Shown here: piece by piece, positions 1-7,809 of the stretch
Numbering within the stretch: the stretch's first letter is position 1
How the letters are laid out: every line of letters starts with the position of its first letter
Assembly: GCA_016208305.1 (NCBI GenBank)
Contig: JACQYI010000006.1
Location: forward strand, 930,001 to 994,000
Direction: 5' to 3'
Source of the DNA: Oscillatoriophycideae cyanobacterium NC_groundwater_1537_Pr4_S-0.65um_50_18
GTDB taxonomy: Bacteria > Cyanobacteriota > Cyanobacteriia > Elainellales > Elainellaceae
DNA length: 64,000 nucleotides
Made by a program: the position numbers and the translations under genes
Notes under the pieces: model-generated
What the model was told of the DNA's origin: nothing
Databases searched by the model: none
The model's input: only the letters and a program-made list of their open reading frames with translations

Positions 1-1
1 G

Positions 2-196
2 GTACAGTTTACAGAATATAAAATTGACGGCAATGGTGCAGCCCGCGTCAAGATGGCAGAACGCGCAAACGGACGGCGATCGATGCCCCAAATCTTTGTC
101 AACAACCAACACATTGGTGGCTGTGATGATCTCTATGCGCTCGATCGCGAGGGGCAGCTCGACAAATTGTTAATGGAAGCTCAGCCTGTAGGCTAG
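2..196 (+). CDS. grxC: glutaredoxin 3, C-terminal part (5' end outside window)
   Basis: An open frame enters from the left edge and stops with TAG at 194-196, giving about 64 residues. It contains the second half of a monothiol/dithiol glutaredoxin. The FTEYKIDG strand is followed by the conserved [14 protein letters not shown] segment, which carries the cis-proline that contacts glutathione, and then by the [10 protein letters not shown] motif that binds the glutathione moiety. The catalytic CPFC/CPYC site would lie upstream of the window. Glutaredoxins reduce disulphides and glutathionylated proteins using glutathione in the cytoplasm. Family assignment is firm from the motifs; the type-3 label rests on similarity to cyanobacterial GrxC as I remember it. 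Confidence 0.88.
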   Translation, partial: VQFTEYKIDGNGAARVKMAERANGRRSMPQIFVNNQHIGGCDDLYALDREGQLDKLLMEAQPVG

Positions 197-238
197 CCCC
201 CCAATAAAAATCACGTCCCACCCAGCGCTGCCGCATGG

Positions 239-288
239 CTCAATCACTCTGAATATCCCACCCCCGTTACTCAATCACCCTGAATATC
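239..288 (+). repeat. 31-bp-period direct repeat just upstream of tadA
   Basis: An 18-base segment reading tcaatcac.ctgaatatc occurs at 239-256 and again at 270-287 with one mismatch. It looks like a recent tandem duplication lying between grxC and the first ATG of tadA. The second copy falls inside the region that appears to encode the conserved N-terminus of TadA, so the duplication may have altered the native start. Confidence 0.6.
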
Positions 289-305
289 TGCGACATTACC
301 GCTGG

Positions 306-749
306 ATGAGTCGCGCGATCGCATTGGCTCAGGCAGCAGGCGAAGCCGGAGAGGTGCCAGTTGGGGCAGTGGTCGTGAACGTCAGCGGTGAACTGATTGC
401 TGAAGCCGAAAACCGCCGAGAGCGTGACCATGATCCCACAGCTCATGCCGAAATTATGGCCTTACGTCAGGCAGGGCAGGCATTATCCACTTGGCGATTA
501 GAGCAATGCACGCTTTATGTCACGCTAGAGCCTTGTCCGATGTGCAGTGGAGCGATCGTTCAATCTCGGATAGGGTTACTCGTCTATGGCGCAGATGATC
601 CCAAAACTGGGGCAATTCGTACTGTGATGAATTTGCCAGACAGCGCTGCTTCTAATCACCGCATTGCCGTACTGGGCGGGATTTTGGAAGAACCCTGTCG
701 GCAGCAGTTAAAAGCCTGGTTTTTGCAGCGACGACAAGCCACTGAATAG
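306..749 (+). CDS. tadA: tRNA-specific adenosine deaminase TadA
   Basis: The protein converts adenosine-34 of tRNA-Arg(ACG) to inosine so that one tRNA reads several codons. The zinc-dependent cytidine-deaminase fold is clear: His47-Ala-Glu49 supplies a zinc ligand and the proton-shuttle Glu, and Cys77 and Cys80 in EPCPMC complete the zinc site. The length of 147 aa from the first ATG is slightly short. In-frame codons upstream read HPEYLRHYRW directly before this Met, which matches the usual TadA N-terminus (..HR.WM..A). The real start may therefore be an upstream non-ATG codon. No in-frame ATG, GTG or TTG is available between the 31-bp repeat and this position, so the annotated start is the conservative choice. 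Confidence 0.93.
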   Translation: MSRAIALAQAAGEAGEVPVGAVVVNVSGELIAEAENRRERDHDPTAHAEIMALRQAGQALSTWRLEQCTLYVTLEPCPMCSGAIVQSRIGLLVYGADDPKTGAIRTVMNLPDSAASNHRIAVLGGILEEPCRQQLKAWFLQRRQATE

Positions 750-882
750 ACAGCACTAGAACTGTCCTCTGGCGGATAGGCATATTGCAGAAAGCCCTTA
801 TTGTTGTACGTAGGTGTAGAGGTTGGGACGTCGAAGCGCCAGATAGGCGGGACGTTAGAATTTTGCCAACCGTCGTATTTGA

Positions 883-996
883 TTGGCTGTAGCTTGGCTA
901 TTGTCCTGCAATATTAAGCTTGCACAACAAGCTTTAGAGGGTGTAGCTGCGCGTAATTCTGGCGCGATCGTGATTGGTGCTCCTGATTTACTTTAG
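883..996 (+). pseudogene. possible gene remnant, 37-codon frame with coding-like end
   Basis: Between tadA and the acyltransferase, a frame opening at TTG 883 after an in-frame TGA runs to TAG at 994-996. Its composition looks protein-like, ending in an alanine-rich helix and then GAIVIGAPDLL. There is no ribosome-binding site and no recognisable family. I read it as a possible C-terminal relic of a lost gene; it may equally be chance. The rest of the 286-bp gap shows nothing recognisable. Confidence 0.2.
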
Positions 997-1035
997 ATAT
1001 TCTCCCCTTGTAAGTATTTTTCACATCGAGCGTTT

Positions 1036-1887
1036 ATGGTTTTGCTGAGTCCTTGGAAGAGTCATCCCCTGTCTGACCTACTGCGATCGCGCCCACCTGC
1101 GCCATTGGCTAAGCTGGCTATTGAAACTGAGGCTAATGCTGCGGCTGAGGTTCAGCCTGCCCCGTCCCTTGACGAATCGAGCAGTCCTGCTATCTGTCAA
1201 CCTGTTGAGCCACAGATTATTGAGCCACAGATTACGGCCATCAACTCTCGTGTTTCATCCTGGCTGACGCCGATCGCCTATGGGTTAGGTGCAGTGGTAC
1301 TGCCGACTTACTTCCGTATCCAGGTGACAGGGCAAGAAAACCTGCCACAGGAAGGGGCGGTCATTCTGGCTCCGACCCATCGGGCGCGATGGGACTCTTT
1401 GCTGGTTCCCTATGCGGTGGGGCGATTTGTCACCGGACGCGATCTGCGGTTTATGGTGTCAGCCAACGAAATGGCAGGATTTCAAGGCTGGCTGATCCAG
1501 CGCTTGGGCGGTTTTCCGGTTAATCCTCGTCGTCCGGCGATCGCCAGCCTTCGCTACGGGGTAGAGATCCTGCAAAATCGAGAAATGCTGGTGATTTATC
1601 CAGAAGGCAACATCTTTCGCGACCAAAAATTGCGCTCCTTAAAGCCTGGTTTGGCACGGATGGCGCTTCAGGCAGAGGCCAGCAAGCCTGACCTAGGCAT
1701 TAAAGTTGTGCCGATTCACCTAGAGTACAGTCAGCCTTTTCCCAAGTGGGGTTGCAAGGTGAATATTGCGATCGGTAAGCCGCTAGAAGTGCAATCCTAT
1801 CGGCAAGGATCGGTCAAGCAAAGCGCTCAGCACCTCACAGAGGATTTGGAGACTGCCCTGCGGCAGCTTGGCGGGCAGCCTGTCTGA
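1036..1887 (+). CDS. plsC: 1-acyl-sn-glycerol-3-phosphate acyltransferase (PlsC family)
   Basis: This is a lysophospholipid acyltransferase of the PlsC/LPLAT family, which adds the second acyl chain in phosphatidic acid synthesis at the cytoplasmic face of the membrane. The catalytic HX4D block is His115-RARW-Asp120, and the substrate-binding PEGNIFR block lies at 189-195. The 283-aa protein has a roughly 80-residue N-terminal extension rich in Pro, Ala and Glu before the acyltransferase domain, which starts near residue 85. A short hydrophobic stretch (about 77-92) could anchor it. Cyanobacteria carry several PlsC paralogues, so the acyl acceptor is not certain. The gene is monocistronic and converges on the histidine kinase downstream. 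Confidence 0.88.
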   Translation: MVLLSPWKSHPLSDLLRSRPPAPLAKLAIETEANAAAEVQPAPSLDESSSPAICQPVEPQIIEPQITAINSRVSSWLTPIAYGLGAVVLPTYFRIQVTGQENLPQEGAVILAPTHRARWDSLLVPYAVGRFVTGRDLRFMVSANEMAGFQGWLIQRLGGFPVNPRRPAIASLRYGVEILQNREMLVIYPEGNIFRDQKLRSLKPGLARMALQAEASKPDLGIKVVPIHLEYSQPFPKWGCKVNIAIGKPLEVQSYRQGSVKQSAQHLTEDLETALRQLGGQPV

Positions 1888-1910
1888 GGGCTGTTAGGGC
1901 GTGATCTGGG

Positions 1911-1929
1911 TGGCGCGCTTCGCGCGTCA
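1911..1929 (+). terminator. hairpin between convergent genes
   Basis: TGGCGCGC (1911-1918) pairs with GCGCGTCA (1922-1929) across a TTC loop, with one G-T pair. It lies between the convergent ends of plsC and the histidine kinase. No strong T-tract follows, so its role as a terminator is inferred from position. Confidence 0.45.
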
Positions 1930-1959
1930 TTCAAACCATCCTGAAGATTTGCACAGAAT

Positions 1960-3753
1960 TTAATCCACTTTAGCCAAAGTGGGCAATTCCACAGTCAAGG
2001 TTGTCCAGCCTTCGCTGCTCATGGCATCTATTTCTCCGCGCAAAGTCTCTACCAGCTTTTTAATTAACGCCAGACCTAATCCGGTACCGCCCTGCTGCCA
2101 AGGATCGCTCTTGGGAATCCGGTAGAATTTTTCAAACATGCGCAGCAGTTCTGAATCGGGCACCTGCGCTTGATTGCTCACTTTAAAGGTGATGGTAGGC
2201 ATGGAAATCACTAAGCCATGCTTATTGTCTAGATTGGATTCTACCTGTAGAGTGATCGCACCCCCCGGAGCCGTATATTTGCAGGCATTGTTTAGCAACT
2301 CTGCCAAGATGCGCTCTAAGCTTTTGCGATCGCTCACCACCGTTGAGATGTGATCGGGCAGATCGAGTTGCAGGGTTTGCTGACGATTTTGCGCCCGCGA
2401 TCGAAAGGGAGCCACCACATCCGGTAGCCAGGTCGTTAAATCAATCATCTCAAAGGCGATCGTATAGCAGTCGTTTTCGAGGCGCTGCAAATCGAGCAGG
2501 TCATTAATCAGCTCGGTTTCACGCATGCATTCCGCTTCTAAAATCTCCATATAGCGATCGCGTCTGGCCGAAGGGGGAGCGTTTCGCAGCATGTGAATCG
2601 CCATTTTCATATTAGAAAGCGGCGTGCGGAGTTCGTGGGAAACGGTGCTCAAGAAGTCATCTTTAAGCTGATTGAGATACTCTAGCTCTTTGACCTGCGA
2701 CTGAGAGGCTTCGTAGAGACGAGCTTGACGAATGGCGATCGCGCAGTGGTTTGCTACCTGTTCCACCAAACGAATGTCCTGTTCGCTAAAGCTATAGTTT
2801 TTGTGATTAATCAGCCAAAGGTCTCCAATCACACCCTGGTCATCCAAAATGGGACAGGTCAGCATGGCCACTAATCCACGCTCTGGATTGGGCACCAGCG
2901 AGCAAAACTGAAAATACTGGCCTTCTAAAATCTGGTCGTAAATCTCTGGCACTGTAGAAAACTTGGACACCCGCCCCTGATAGGGAGACATGGCATTCGT
3001 GTATTCGTAGCAGGTTGTAGAAGTGCCTTGTTCGATGTCATACAGCGAGGCATTGCAGCAGCTCACGCCAATTACAGTGGCCACTTCGCGCACAGCAGCC
3101 TGCAAGATGAGATCTTCATCTAGACTATCTCGCACGCGATCGGTAATTCGCTTAAGCGTTGCCTCAAATTCAAACGCCAGTTTGAGCTGCGTGGTGCGCG
3201 CCTCTACCTCACTTTCCAAATCGTCATTTAAGCGCTGAATTTCTTGATAAAGCTTTGATTGCTGCACGCGCAACGCTTCCTCAACCTGTTTGCGTGCGGT
3301 GGTATCTAAAGCAATCACGCCTACGCCCTGCCCTTGCGGCAGTGGCACCGGAAAACAGGAAATCATCCAATAGCGGGCAATTCCAGGCTGGGCTTTGCTT
3401 TCTCCATGAATCTCTACATTGGCAACTGGCTCTCCCCGATCCAGCACCCGCCGACAGATCGGCTCCAACGCAACTGAAAACTCAGGAATGACCTCCTGCA
3501 TGGTTTTACCTAGATATGCCTCTAGGGGCAACCCATAGATTTCCGCCAATGCCTTGTTAATGCGAACAAACCGGAGCTGTTCATCATAAATGCACAGTCC
3601 AGCAGAAACGGTCGAAGCAGCTGCAAAAAAAGAGTCCAGAATCAGATACTGGGCGCTATCGGCTGCGTCAATGTTTGGTTCGCAGGTCTCAAGACCGTTC
3701 ACCCTGTCGGTTTCCTCAAGATTAGGCGACTCACCTTGAAAAGAAGAAAGCAT
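1960..3753 (-). CDS. PAS-GAF sensor histidine kinase (orphan, soluble)
   Basis: A 597-aa histidine kinase with no obvious membrane segment. In order it has: a PAS domain (about 40-150; AGLCIYDEQLRFVRINKA), a coiled-coil linker (155-190), a GAF domain (about 195-345), a HisKA dimerisation/phosphoacceptor domain with His373 in FLSTVSHELRTPLSN, and a HATPase_c domain ending with a GTGLGLAL G2 box after FYRIP. It autophosphorylates on His373 and would pass phosphate to a response regulator, but none is encoded nearby. The cytoplasmic PAS-GAF sensory half suggests an internal cue or bound cofactor. The GAF lacks a clear bilin-binding Cys motif; C232 and C233 (SCCN) are the only cysteines near that area. 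Its kinase core closely resembles that of the kinase at 15015-17618. Confidence 0.93.
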   Translation of the reverse strand: MLSSFQGESPNLEETDRVNGLETCEPNIDAADSAQYLILDSFFAAASTVSAGLCIYDEQLRFVRINKALAEIYGLPLEAYLGKTMQEVIPEFSVALEPICRRVLDRGEPVANVEIHGESKAQPGIARYWMISCFPVPLPQGQGVGVIALDTTARKQVEEALRVQQSKLYQEIQRLNDDLESEVEARTTQLKLAFEFEATLKRITDRVRDSLDEDLILQAAVREVATVIGVSCCNASLYDIEQGTSTTCYEYTNAMSPYQGRVSKFSTVPEIYDQILEGQYFQFCSLVPNPERGLVAMLTCPILDDQGVIGDLWLINHKNYSFSEQDIRLVEQVANHCAIAIRQARLYEASQSQVKELEYLNQLKDDFLSTVSHELRTPLSNMKMAIHMLRNAPPSARRDRYMEILEAECMRETELINDLLDLQRLENDCYTIAFEMIDLTTWLPDVVAPFRSRAQNRQQTLQLDLPDHISTVVSDRKSLERILAELLNNACKYTAPGGAITLQVESNLDNKHGLVISMPTITFKVSNQAQVPDSELLRMFEKFYRIPKSDPWQQGGTGLGLALIKKLVETLRGEIDAMSSEGWTTLTVELPTLAKVD

Positions 3754-4238
3754 GCAGAATCTGTCCGATGATGAAATGAACTCAGGCGATCGTGAAGAGC
3801 GTAGATGGTGTTCTAAGCATACCCAATCTTTACAAGCAACACGTTAACAACCTAGCTGAGCAATGGGTGAGTCATGAATAACTCAATAAATCCTTAGAAT
3901 TTGATCTGTAGAGGAAAATATCTAGACCCTGTGTAAAAGAGGGAAGTTCCGCAATTCAAGTGTCAGATGTAGCGTCTATGCTCGTTCTAGACTACTGTTT
4001 ATTTCGCTCAAATTTTGAGCTATTTCTTTTGAACTCTTTCTTTTGAACAACTTGGATTTAACCCACTTTAGCGATCGCCAGTTTATAAAGTCTTGCTTCT
4101 ACAATCTTTGATTCTTAGAGAGCCTCAGCCTCAAAGGGCCTTAGCCTTAGGAAACCTTAGGGGACGAACCTTAGACAGTGAATGAGTAACCTTAACATTC
4201 GTCACCCATTGGCTATAACAGCCCTTAGGCTGAAACCC
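3754..4238. other. intergenic, 485 bp, upstream of the kinase and downstream of the MBL gene
   Basis: No convincing gene. The segment 4120-4250 is full of CCTTAG/CTTAGG-type short repeats, ending in the 14-bp tandem duplication described separately. The part adjoining 3753 should hold the promoter of the histidine kinase on the minus strand, but no clear -35/-10 pair was identified. Confidence 0.5.
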
Positions 4239-4249
4239 TTAGGCTGAAA
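4222..4249 (-). repeat. 14-bp tandem duplication copying a stop codon
   Basis: The unit cccttaggctgaaa is present twice, at 4222-4235 and 4236-4249. On the minus strand the unit contains the final Ser-Ala codons and the TAA stop of the MBL-fold gene, so the stop codon is duplicated downstream. The wider 4130-4235 stretch also has several shorter CCTTAG-type repeats. Confidence 0.8.
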
Positions 4250-5018
4250 CCAAGATGGGCTGAAAGCGATCGCCCGGTTTGGGTGTGACGATCTGAGTAG
4301 AGATTTTCTTCTCTTTTAGTGCCATCCGTAGCGCCTCGACACTGCCTTTTTCTTGCAGCACAGCCGTTAGCAACCCTTCATACTGCACCTCGCCTCCGGC
4401 TGCCGTGGGTACTACCAGTTGAGGCTTGAGCCACTCAATCACCTGGAGCGCTGTTTTGTTACCTTGAATCACAGAACCTAAAAGCGGAATTTCTAACCCA
4501 ATCACAGGCGTGATAATCACATCCACCGAGCCGACCGATTGCAGAGTAGCTGAATGAAACCCATGCGGTTCGTAGTAAAGCCGAGTCTTGGACGTGAGGT
4601 CAGTCATCAAGTAGCCATTCTCTACAAGAAATGGCCCAATCGGAGCACCTGGCATTGCCTGAATTTTGATGCGATCGCCCGATTCATCCGGCAGAATATG
4701 GCTCTCACCATGCGCCAAAGCCGTGACCTGAGTGTATCCCAAGCTTTGAACCACTTTGGCGGCATTAGGAGAAGCAACCACTGGAATAGAGCGATCGAGC
4801 TGCTGCAACGTCGGCAGATGGGCGTGATCGGCTAACCCTTGAGACAGCAAGATCAGATCAATTTTTGGGGGAATAGGACGGGGCTGAGCGTGGGTGGCTT
4901 TGAATAACCAAGGCATATTGCCAAAGATGAGCGAGTCAACCAACCAAGGATCGAGAAGAATCTGCTGTCCTCCCATCTCAATTAGCCAAGAATTGTTATC
5001 TAGCCAGGTGAGATACAT
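4239..5018 (-). CDS. MBL-fold metallo-hydrolase-like protein
   Basis: A 259-aa protein of the metallo-beta-lactamase fold, related to UlaG/YtkP-like hydrolases. The N-terminus MYLTWLDNNSWLIEMGGQQ and the ILLDPW strand are typical. The metal motif that is normally HxHxDH reads SQGLADHAH (around residues 80-88), so the first two histidines are replaced while Asp-His is kept. Further candidates are the H near 107 and the Asp in VDVIITP. Plant and cyanobacterial homologues with this altered motif exist, but their substrate is unknown to me. It may bind one metal or be catalytically altered. The gene is monocistronic, and its stop is copied in a tandem repeat. Confidence 0.75.
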   Translation of the reverse strand: MYLTWLDNNSWLIEMGGQQILLDPWLVDSLIFGNMPWLFKATHAQPRPIPPKIDLILLSQGLADHAHLPTLQQLDRSIPVVASPNAAKVVQSLGYTQVTALAHGESHILPDESGDRIKIQAMPGAPIGPFLVENGYLMTDLTSKTRLYYEPHGFHSATLQSVGSVDVIITPVIGLEIPLLGSVIQGNKTALQVIEWLKPQLVVPTAAGGEVQYEGLLTAVLQEKGSVEALRMALKEKKISTQIVTPKPGDRFQPILVSA

Positions 5019-5492
5019 AACTGTTTAATTTCCTTGCGTTTGTTCGCTCTGTTTTTAAGGTGACTCCCTAAACTTATCGTAACAAGTCACTCACAAAAAG
5101 CCTGAGTCCAAGCGCCTAAATCCGGTTAGCGGATCGCAAACTCTCCTCAGCAAACCGCCCAATCATCAGCTTTCAGAGTTTCATGGCGCGCTGTTTCACA
5201 AAACATGAGTATCGAGATGGGCTGCAATCGAGTCACGGTCGAGTCACGGTTTAACGGCAATCTAATTAAGTGTCCTATCGCCAGATTTTCAATAGAGAAA
5301 CATGCGCTAATCTTTACTGTTAAGTTGAGGCTTTGATTCAAAGTAAAGCCCGCACTTAGGCAACAACTGACGCGGCTGTGGGGTCTAGATTTATGCAGCC
5401 TGGGACAGCAATTCCAGAAGTTTCACCCAGGCAACCTTGGTTTCTACTCCTGTCGTTTTTTAGAACTGGCTGATTCATCGATCGCAACTCTT
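5019..5492. other. intergenic, 474 bp, divergent promoters expected
   Basis: The region separates two divergently transcribed genes. A 64-codon minus frame at 5147-5341 has no protein-like features and was not accepted. A short direct repeat (gagtcacggt) occurs twice near 5229-5250. Nothing else recognisable was seen. Confidence 0.5.
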
Positions 5493-5963
5493 ATGGCACA
5501 ACACTCTAATTCTTCTGGCTCAGGAAATCTGCTGGTGCGGGGCTTTTTTGGCATTCTCTCCATTACAGCAACCGCTGTTGTTTCCACTATGGTGCAGCGC
5601 TATTTCGTGCCTAACGCCCCTACCTCCTTCACGCCTGCTCCGCCCATGCAGGCCAGCCCTGTAGAGGCCGAGAGCCTAAACTCTGCCCCAGCAGCCTCCG
5701 ATTTTTCGTCGCCTGAGGCCAGTTGGGGCAATGAGTCTACAAATGAGTCTACAGAGGCAGGGTTAGACAATAGCCCGATCCAGGTTGAGACTCAGCCTGT
5801 TCCTGATGTTGGGGCAGTTCCTGACGCTGCTGAAATTGACCCTGCCCCTTTTAATGCTGAAGCGATCGGCACTTCTGAGCCGCCCGAAGATCAGGCTCAG
5901 CCCGACGAAACAAGTTTGAGGGAAAGGTTGGATAACGCCTTGAGAGAAAAATGGAATAAGTAA
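5493..5963 (+). CDS. hypothetical single-pass membrane protein, acidic Pro/Ala-rich tail
   Basis: A 156-aa protein I do not recognise. Residues about 12-34 form one hydrophobic helix (LLVRGFFGILSITATAVVS) after a Ser/Asn-rich start. The rest is low-complexity and rich in Pro, Ala, Glu, Ser and Asp. It ends in a short charged, probably helical tail (SLRERLDNALREKWNK). The orientation is probably N-in, with the disordered part in the periplasm or lumen. It is separated by 178 bp from the GS-family gene downstream, so no operon link is evident. Start ATG 5493 is the only good candidate. Confidence 0.6.
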   Translation: MAQHSNSSGSGNLLVRGFFGILSITATAVVSTMVQRYFVPNAPTSFTPAPPMQASPVEAESLNSAPAASDFSSPEASWGNESTNESTEAGLDNSPIQVETQPVPDVGAVPDAAEIDPAPFNAEAIGTSEPPEDQAQPDETSLRERLDNALREKWNK

Positions 5964-6140
5964 AAGCTAGCCTAGCCGTTGGGCAAGTGTGGCCTTGTTT
6001 CTATGATCGCAGCCTTCTACACCTTACATCTATAGCAATTGGCTAGAGATTAGACACTTTTGAAAGCTTTATTCCACGGGGCTTTCAAAGGTGTTTGCTG
6101 CATTTACCCTTAATAGATATTCGCCATTAGGACATCTTTT

Positions 6141-7493
6141 ATGAACCGCGAACTCCGTCAGACCCTGGAGCAGCAAAATATTCAATTTGTCCGGGTGTTG
6201 TGGTGCGACAACGCCAACGTGATTCGCGGCAAAGCTTTTCATACTGGATTTTTGGCAGAGCATCAGCAGCAGGGCATCAGTATTGCGATCGCCCAGCAGG
6301 CCATTCCCGTCATGTATGACGCGGTAGCGCCCGACAGCGGCTTAGGCCCTGTGGGCGAAGCTTGGCTAGTGCCAGATTGGTCAACTTTTAATGCGTTGCC
6401 CTACACGCCAGGTCATGCCAGCGTTATGGGCGACATGGTTAGAGGAGGTGAACCTTGGGCGCTGTGTCCCAGGAACTTCCTCAAGCGCATGATTGCCGAG
6501 GCCGATGCAGAAGGGTTGCAGGTTTTGGCGGCTTTTGAAAACGAATTTTATCTGCTGCGTTCCTTAGTGCCCGATCTAGCAGCACAAAATTTAGGGGCGA
6601 TCGTTCCGGCAGATGCAACCGTGTTTGCCTCCACTCTGGCTATGGATCTGAACTACAGCGTCATTGGTGACATTGCTGAAGCGCTGCTGGCTCAAGGCAT
6701 TCCAGTAGAACGCTATTATCCAGAGTCGGGGGGAGGGCAGCATGAGATTGCTATTCGCTACACCCAGGCTTTGCAGTCCGCCGATTGGCAAATCGCCTTC
6801 CGAGAAACTGTGCGAGGCGTAGCATTGCGCCATCAGCTCCGGGCTTCCTTTTTGCCCAAGATTTTTGCTGACCAAGCCGGCAGCGGCTGCCACCTGCACC
6901 TGAGCCTGTGGCGGCAGGGACAAAATCTCATGCCGGGTGAGAACGGCGAACTTTCACCGATCGCCCGTACCTTTATCGGAGGAATTCTGCACCATCTGCC
7001 CGCCTTGATGGCGCTCACCACGCCGAGCGTCAATTCCTATCGGCGGCTTCAGCCTCACTTTTGGAGCGGAGCCTTTCGCTGCTGGGGCATGGACAACCGA
7101 GAGGCAGCGGTGCGGGTGCCTAGCAATCCGACGGCTCCTAGCCCAACCCATATTGAACTCAAAACCGTAGATGCTTCGGCAAACCCCTATCTGGCGTTAG
7201 GGGCAACGATCGCCGCAGGTTTAGATGGCATCCGGCGAGGGCTTGATCCGGGTGAGCCGCTGGCGATCGATCCGGGACACCTACCTGAGGCAGAACGGCA
7301 GAAACGCGGCATCGAGCGGCTGCCTGCCACCTTGGGAGAGGCGATCGAGCATTTTTCCTGTAACAAAACTTTACTTAATGCGTTAGGCGCAGATTTTTTT
7401 CGAGCCTTTTTGGCCGTCCGCAGAATGGAGTGGAAAGCCTTGCAGGGAAAGACTTTGGAGGAAGAAGTGAAGCTTCTAATGGAGCGTTATTGA
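6141..7493 (+). CDS. glutamine synthetase family protein (GlnA-like / gamma-glutamyl-amine ligase)
   Basis: A 450-aa GS-fold ligase. The beta-grasp N-domain (VRVLWCDNANVIRGKAF) is followed by the catalytic domain. This has the metal-binding FENEFYLL segment, the GGGQHEIAIRY block (normally PGQxE), SGCHLHLS (ATP and ammonium/amine site), NSYRRLQPHFW (nucleotide loop), NREAAVRVPSN, and the conserved NPYLALGATIAAGLDGI near the C-terminus. Genuine type-I GlnA is about 470 aa with a Tyr-adenylylation loop, which I do not see. It is therefore more like PuuA/GlnA3-type gamma-glutamylpolyamine or other amine ligases. Substrate is not deducible. It is not accompanied by other nitrogen genes. Confidence 0.85.
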   Translation: MNRELRQTLEQQNIQFVRVLWCDNANVIRGKAFHTGFLAEHQQQGISIAIAQQAIPVMYDAVAPDSGLGPVGEAWLVPDWSTFNALPYTPGHASVMGDMVRGGEPWALCPRNFLKRMIAEADAEGLQVLAAFENEFYLLRSLVPDLAAQNLGAIVPADATVFASTLAMDLNYSVIGDIAEALLAQGIPVERYYPESGGGQHEIAIRYTQALQSADWQIAFRETVRGVALRHQLRASFLPKIFADQAGSGCHLHLSLWRQGQNLMPGENGELSPIARTFIGGILHHLPALMALTTPSVNSYRRLQPHFWSGAFRCWGMDNREAAVRVPSNPTAPSPTHIELKTVDASANPYLALGATIAAGLDGIRRGLDPGEPLAIDPGHLPEAERQKRGIERLPATLGEAIEHFSCNKTLLNALGADFFRAFLAVRRMEWKALQGKTLEEEVKLLMERY

Positions 7494-7809
7494 TCCAAAA
7501 AAGAGGCGATCGCCTCGATAAATTTTCAAAAAAACTTTTCTAGGGGGTTACGCCCCTCACCTGTTTAGTGGCATACTGTGTTATGTAGATGCACCCTGAT
7601 GGTTGGGAGAGTTGTTCAACGGCTCTCCCATTTTTACTTTCTAGCGAACTTTTGAGACAGCCACTTCTTTGAAAACGTCACTCCACACCAGTTTCCAAAG
7701 AAACCAGCGCAAAAAATAAACGAACAGCCGCAGCCCCCAGAAGCTCGATCGCTCCTAGACTTGAGATGAACTGGCATTATTGTCGTCTCATTTAGAACCC
7801 CCCTGAGTC
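7494..7809. other. intergenic, 316 bp, with three stem-loops; possible small RNA
   Basis: Immediately after the GS-family stop is a perfect palindrome built on a HIP1 core (gaggcgatcgcctc, 7503-7516). A second hairpin (aggggg / cccct) lies at about 7540-7558, and a classical intrinsic terminator lies at 7604-7636. The last two are about 45-110 bp beyond the first hairpin. Either the GS mRNA has a long structured tail, or a short separate RNA of roughly 60-110 nt ends at the terminator. The remainder to 7809 shows nothing distinctive. Confidence 0.4.
7604..7636 (+). terminator. Rho-independent terminator
   Basis: TGGGAGAG (7604-7611) pairs perfectly with CTCTCCCA (7623-7630), with an 11-nt loop, followed by TTTTT. 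It is oriented for plus-strand transcripts arriving from the GS-family gene or from a small RNA between them. Confidence 0.75.

Noticed and set aside
5147-5341. 64-codon minus-strand frame in the 5-kb intergenic region
   Set aside because: No ribosome-binding site, no hydrophobic or domain pattern, likely chance.
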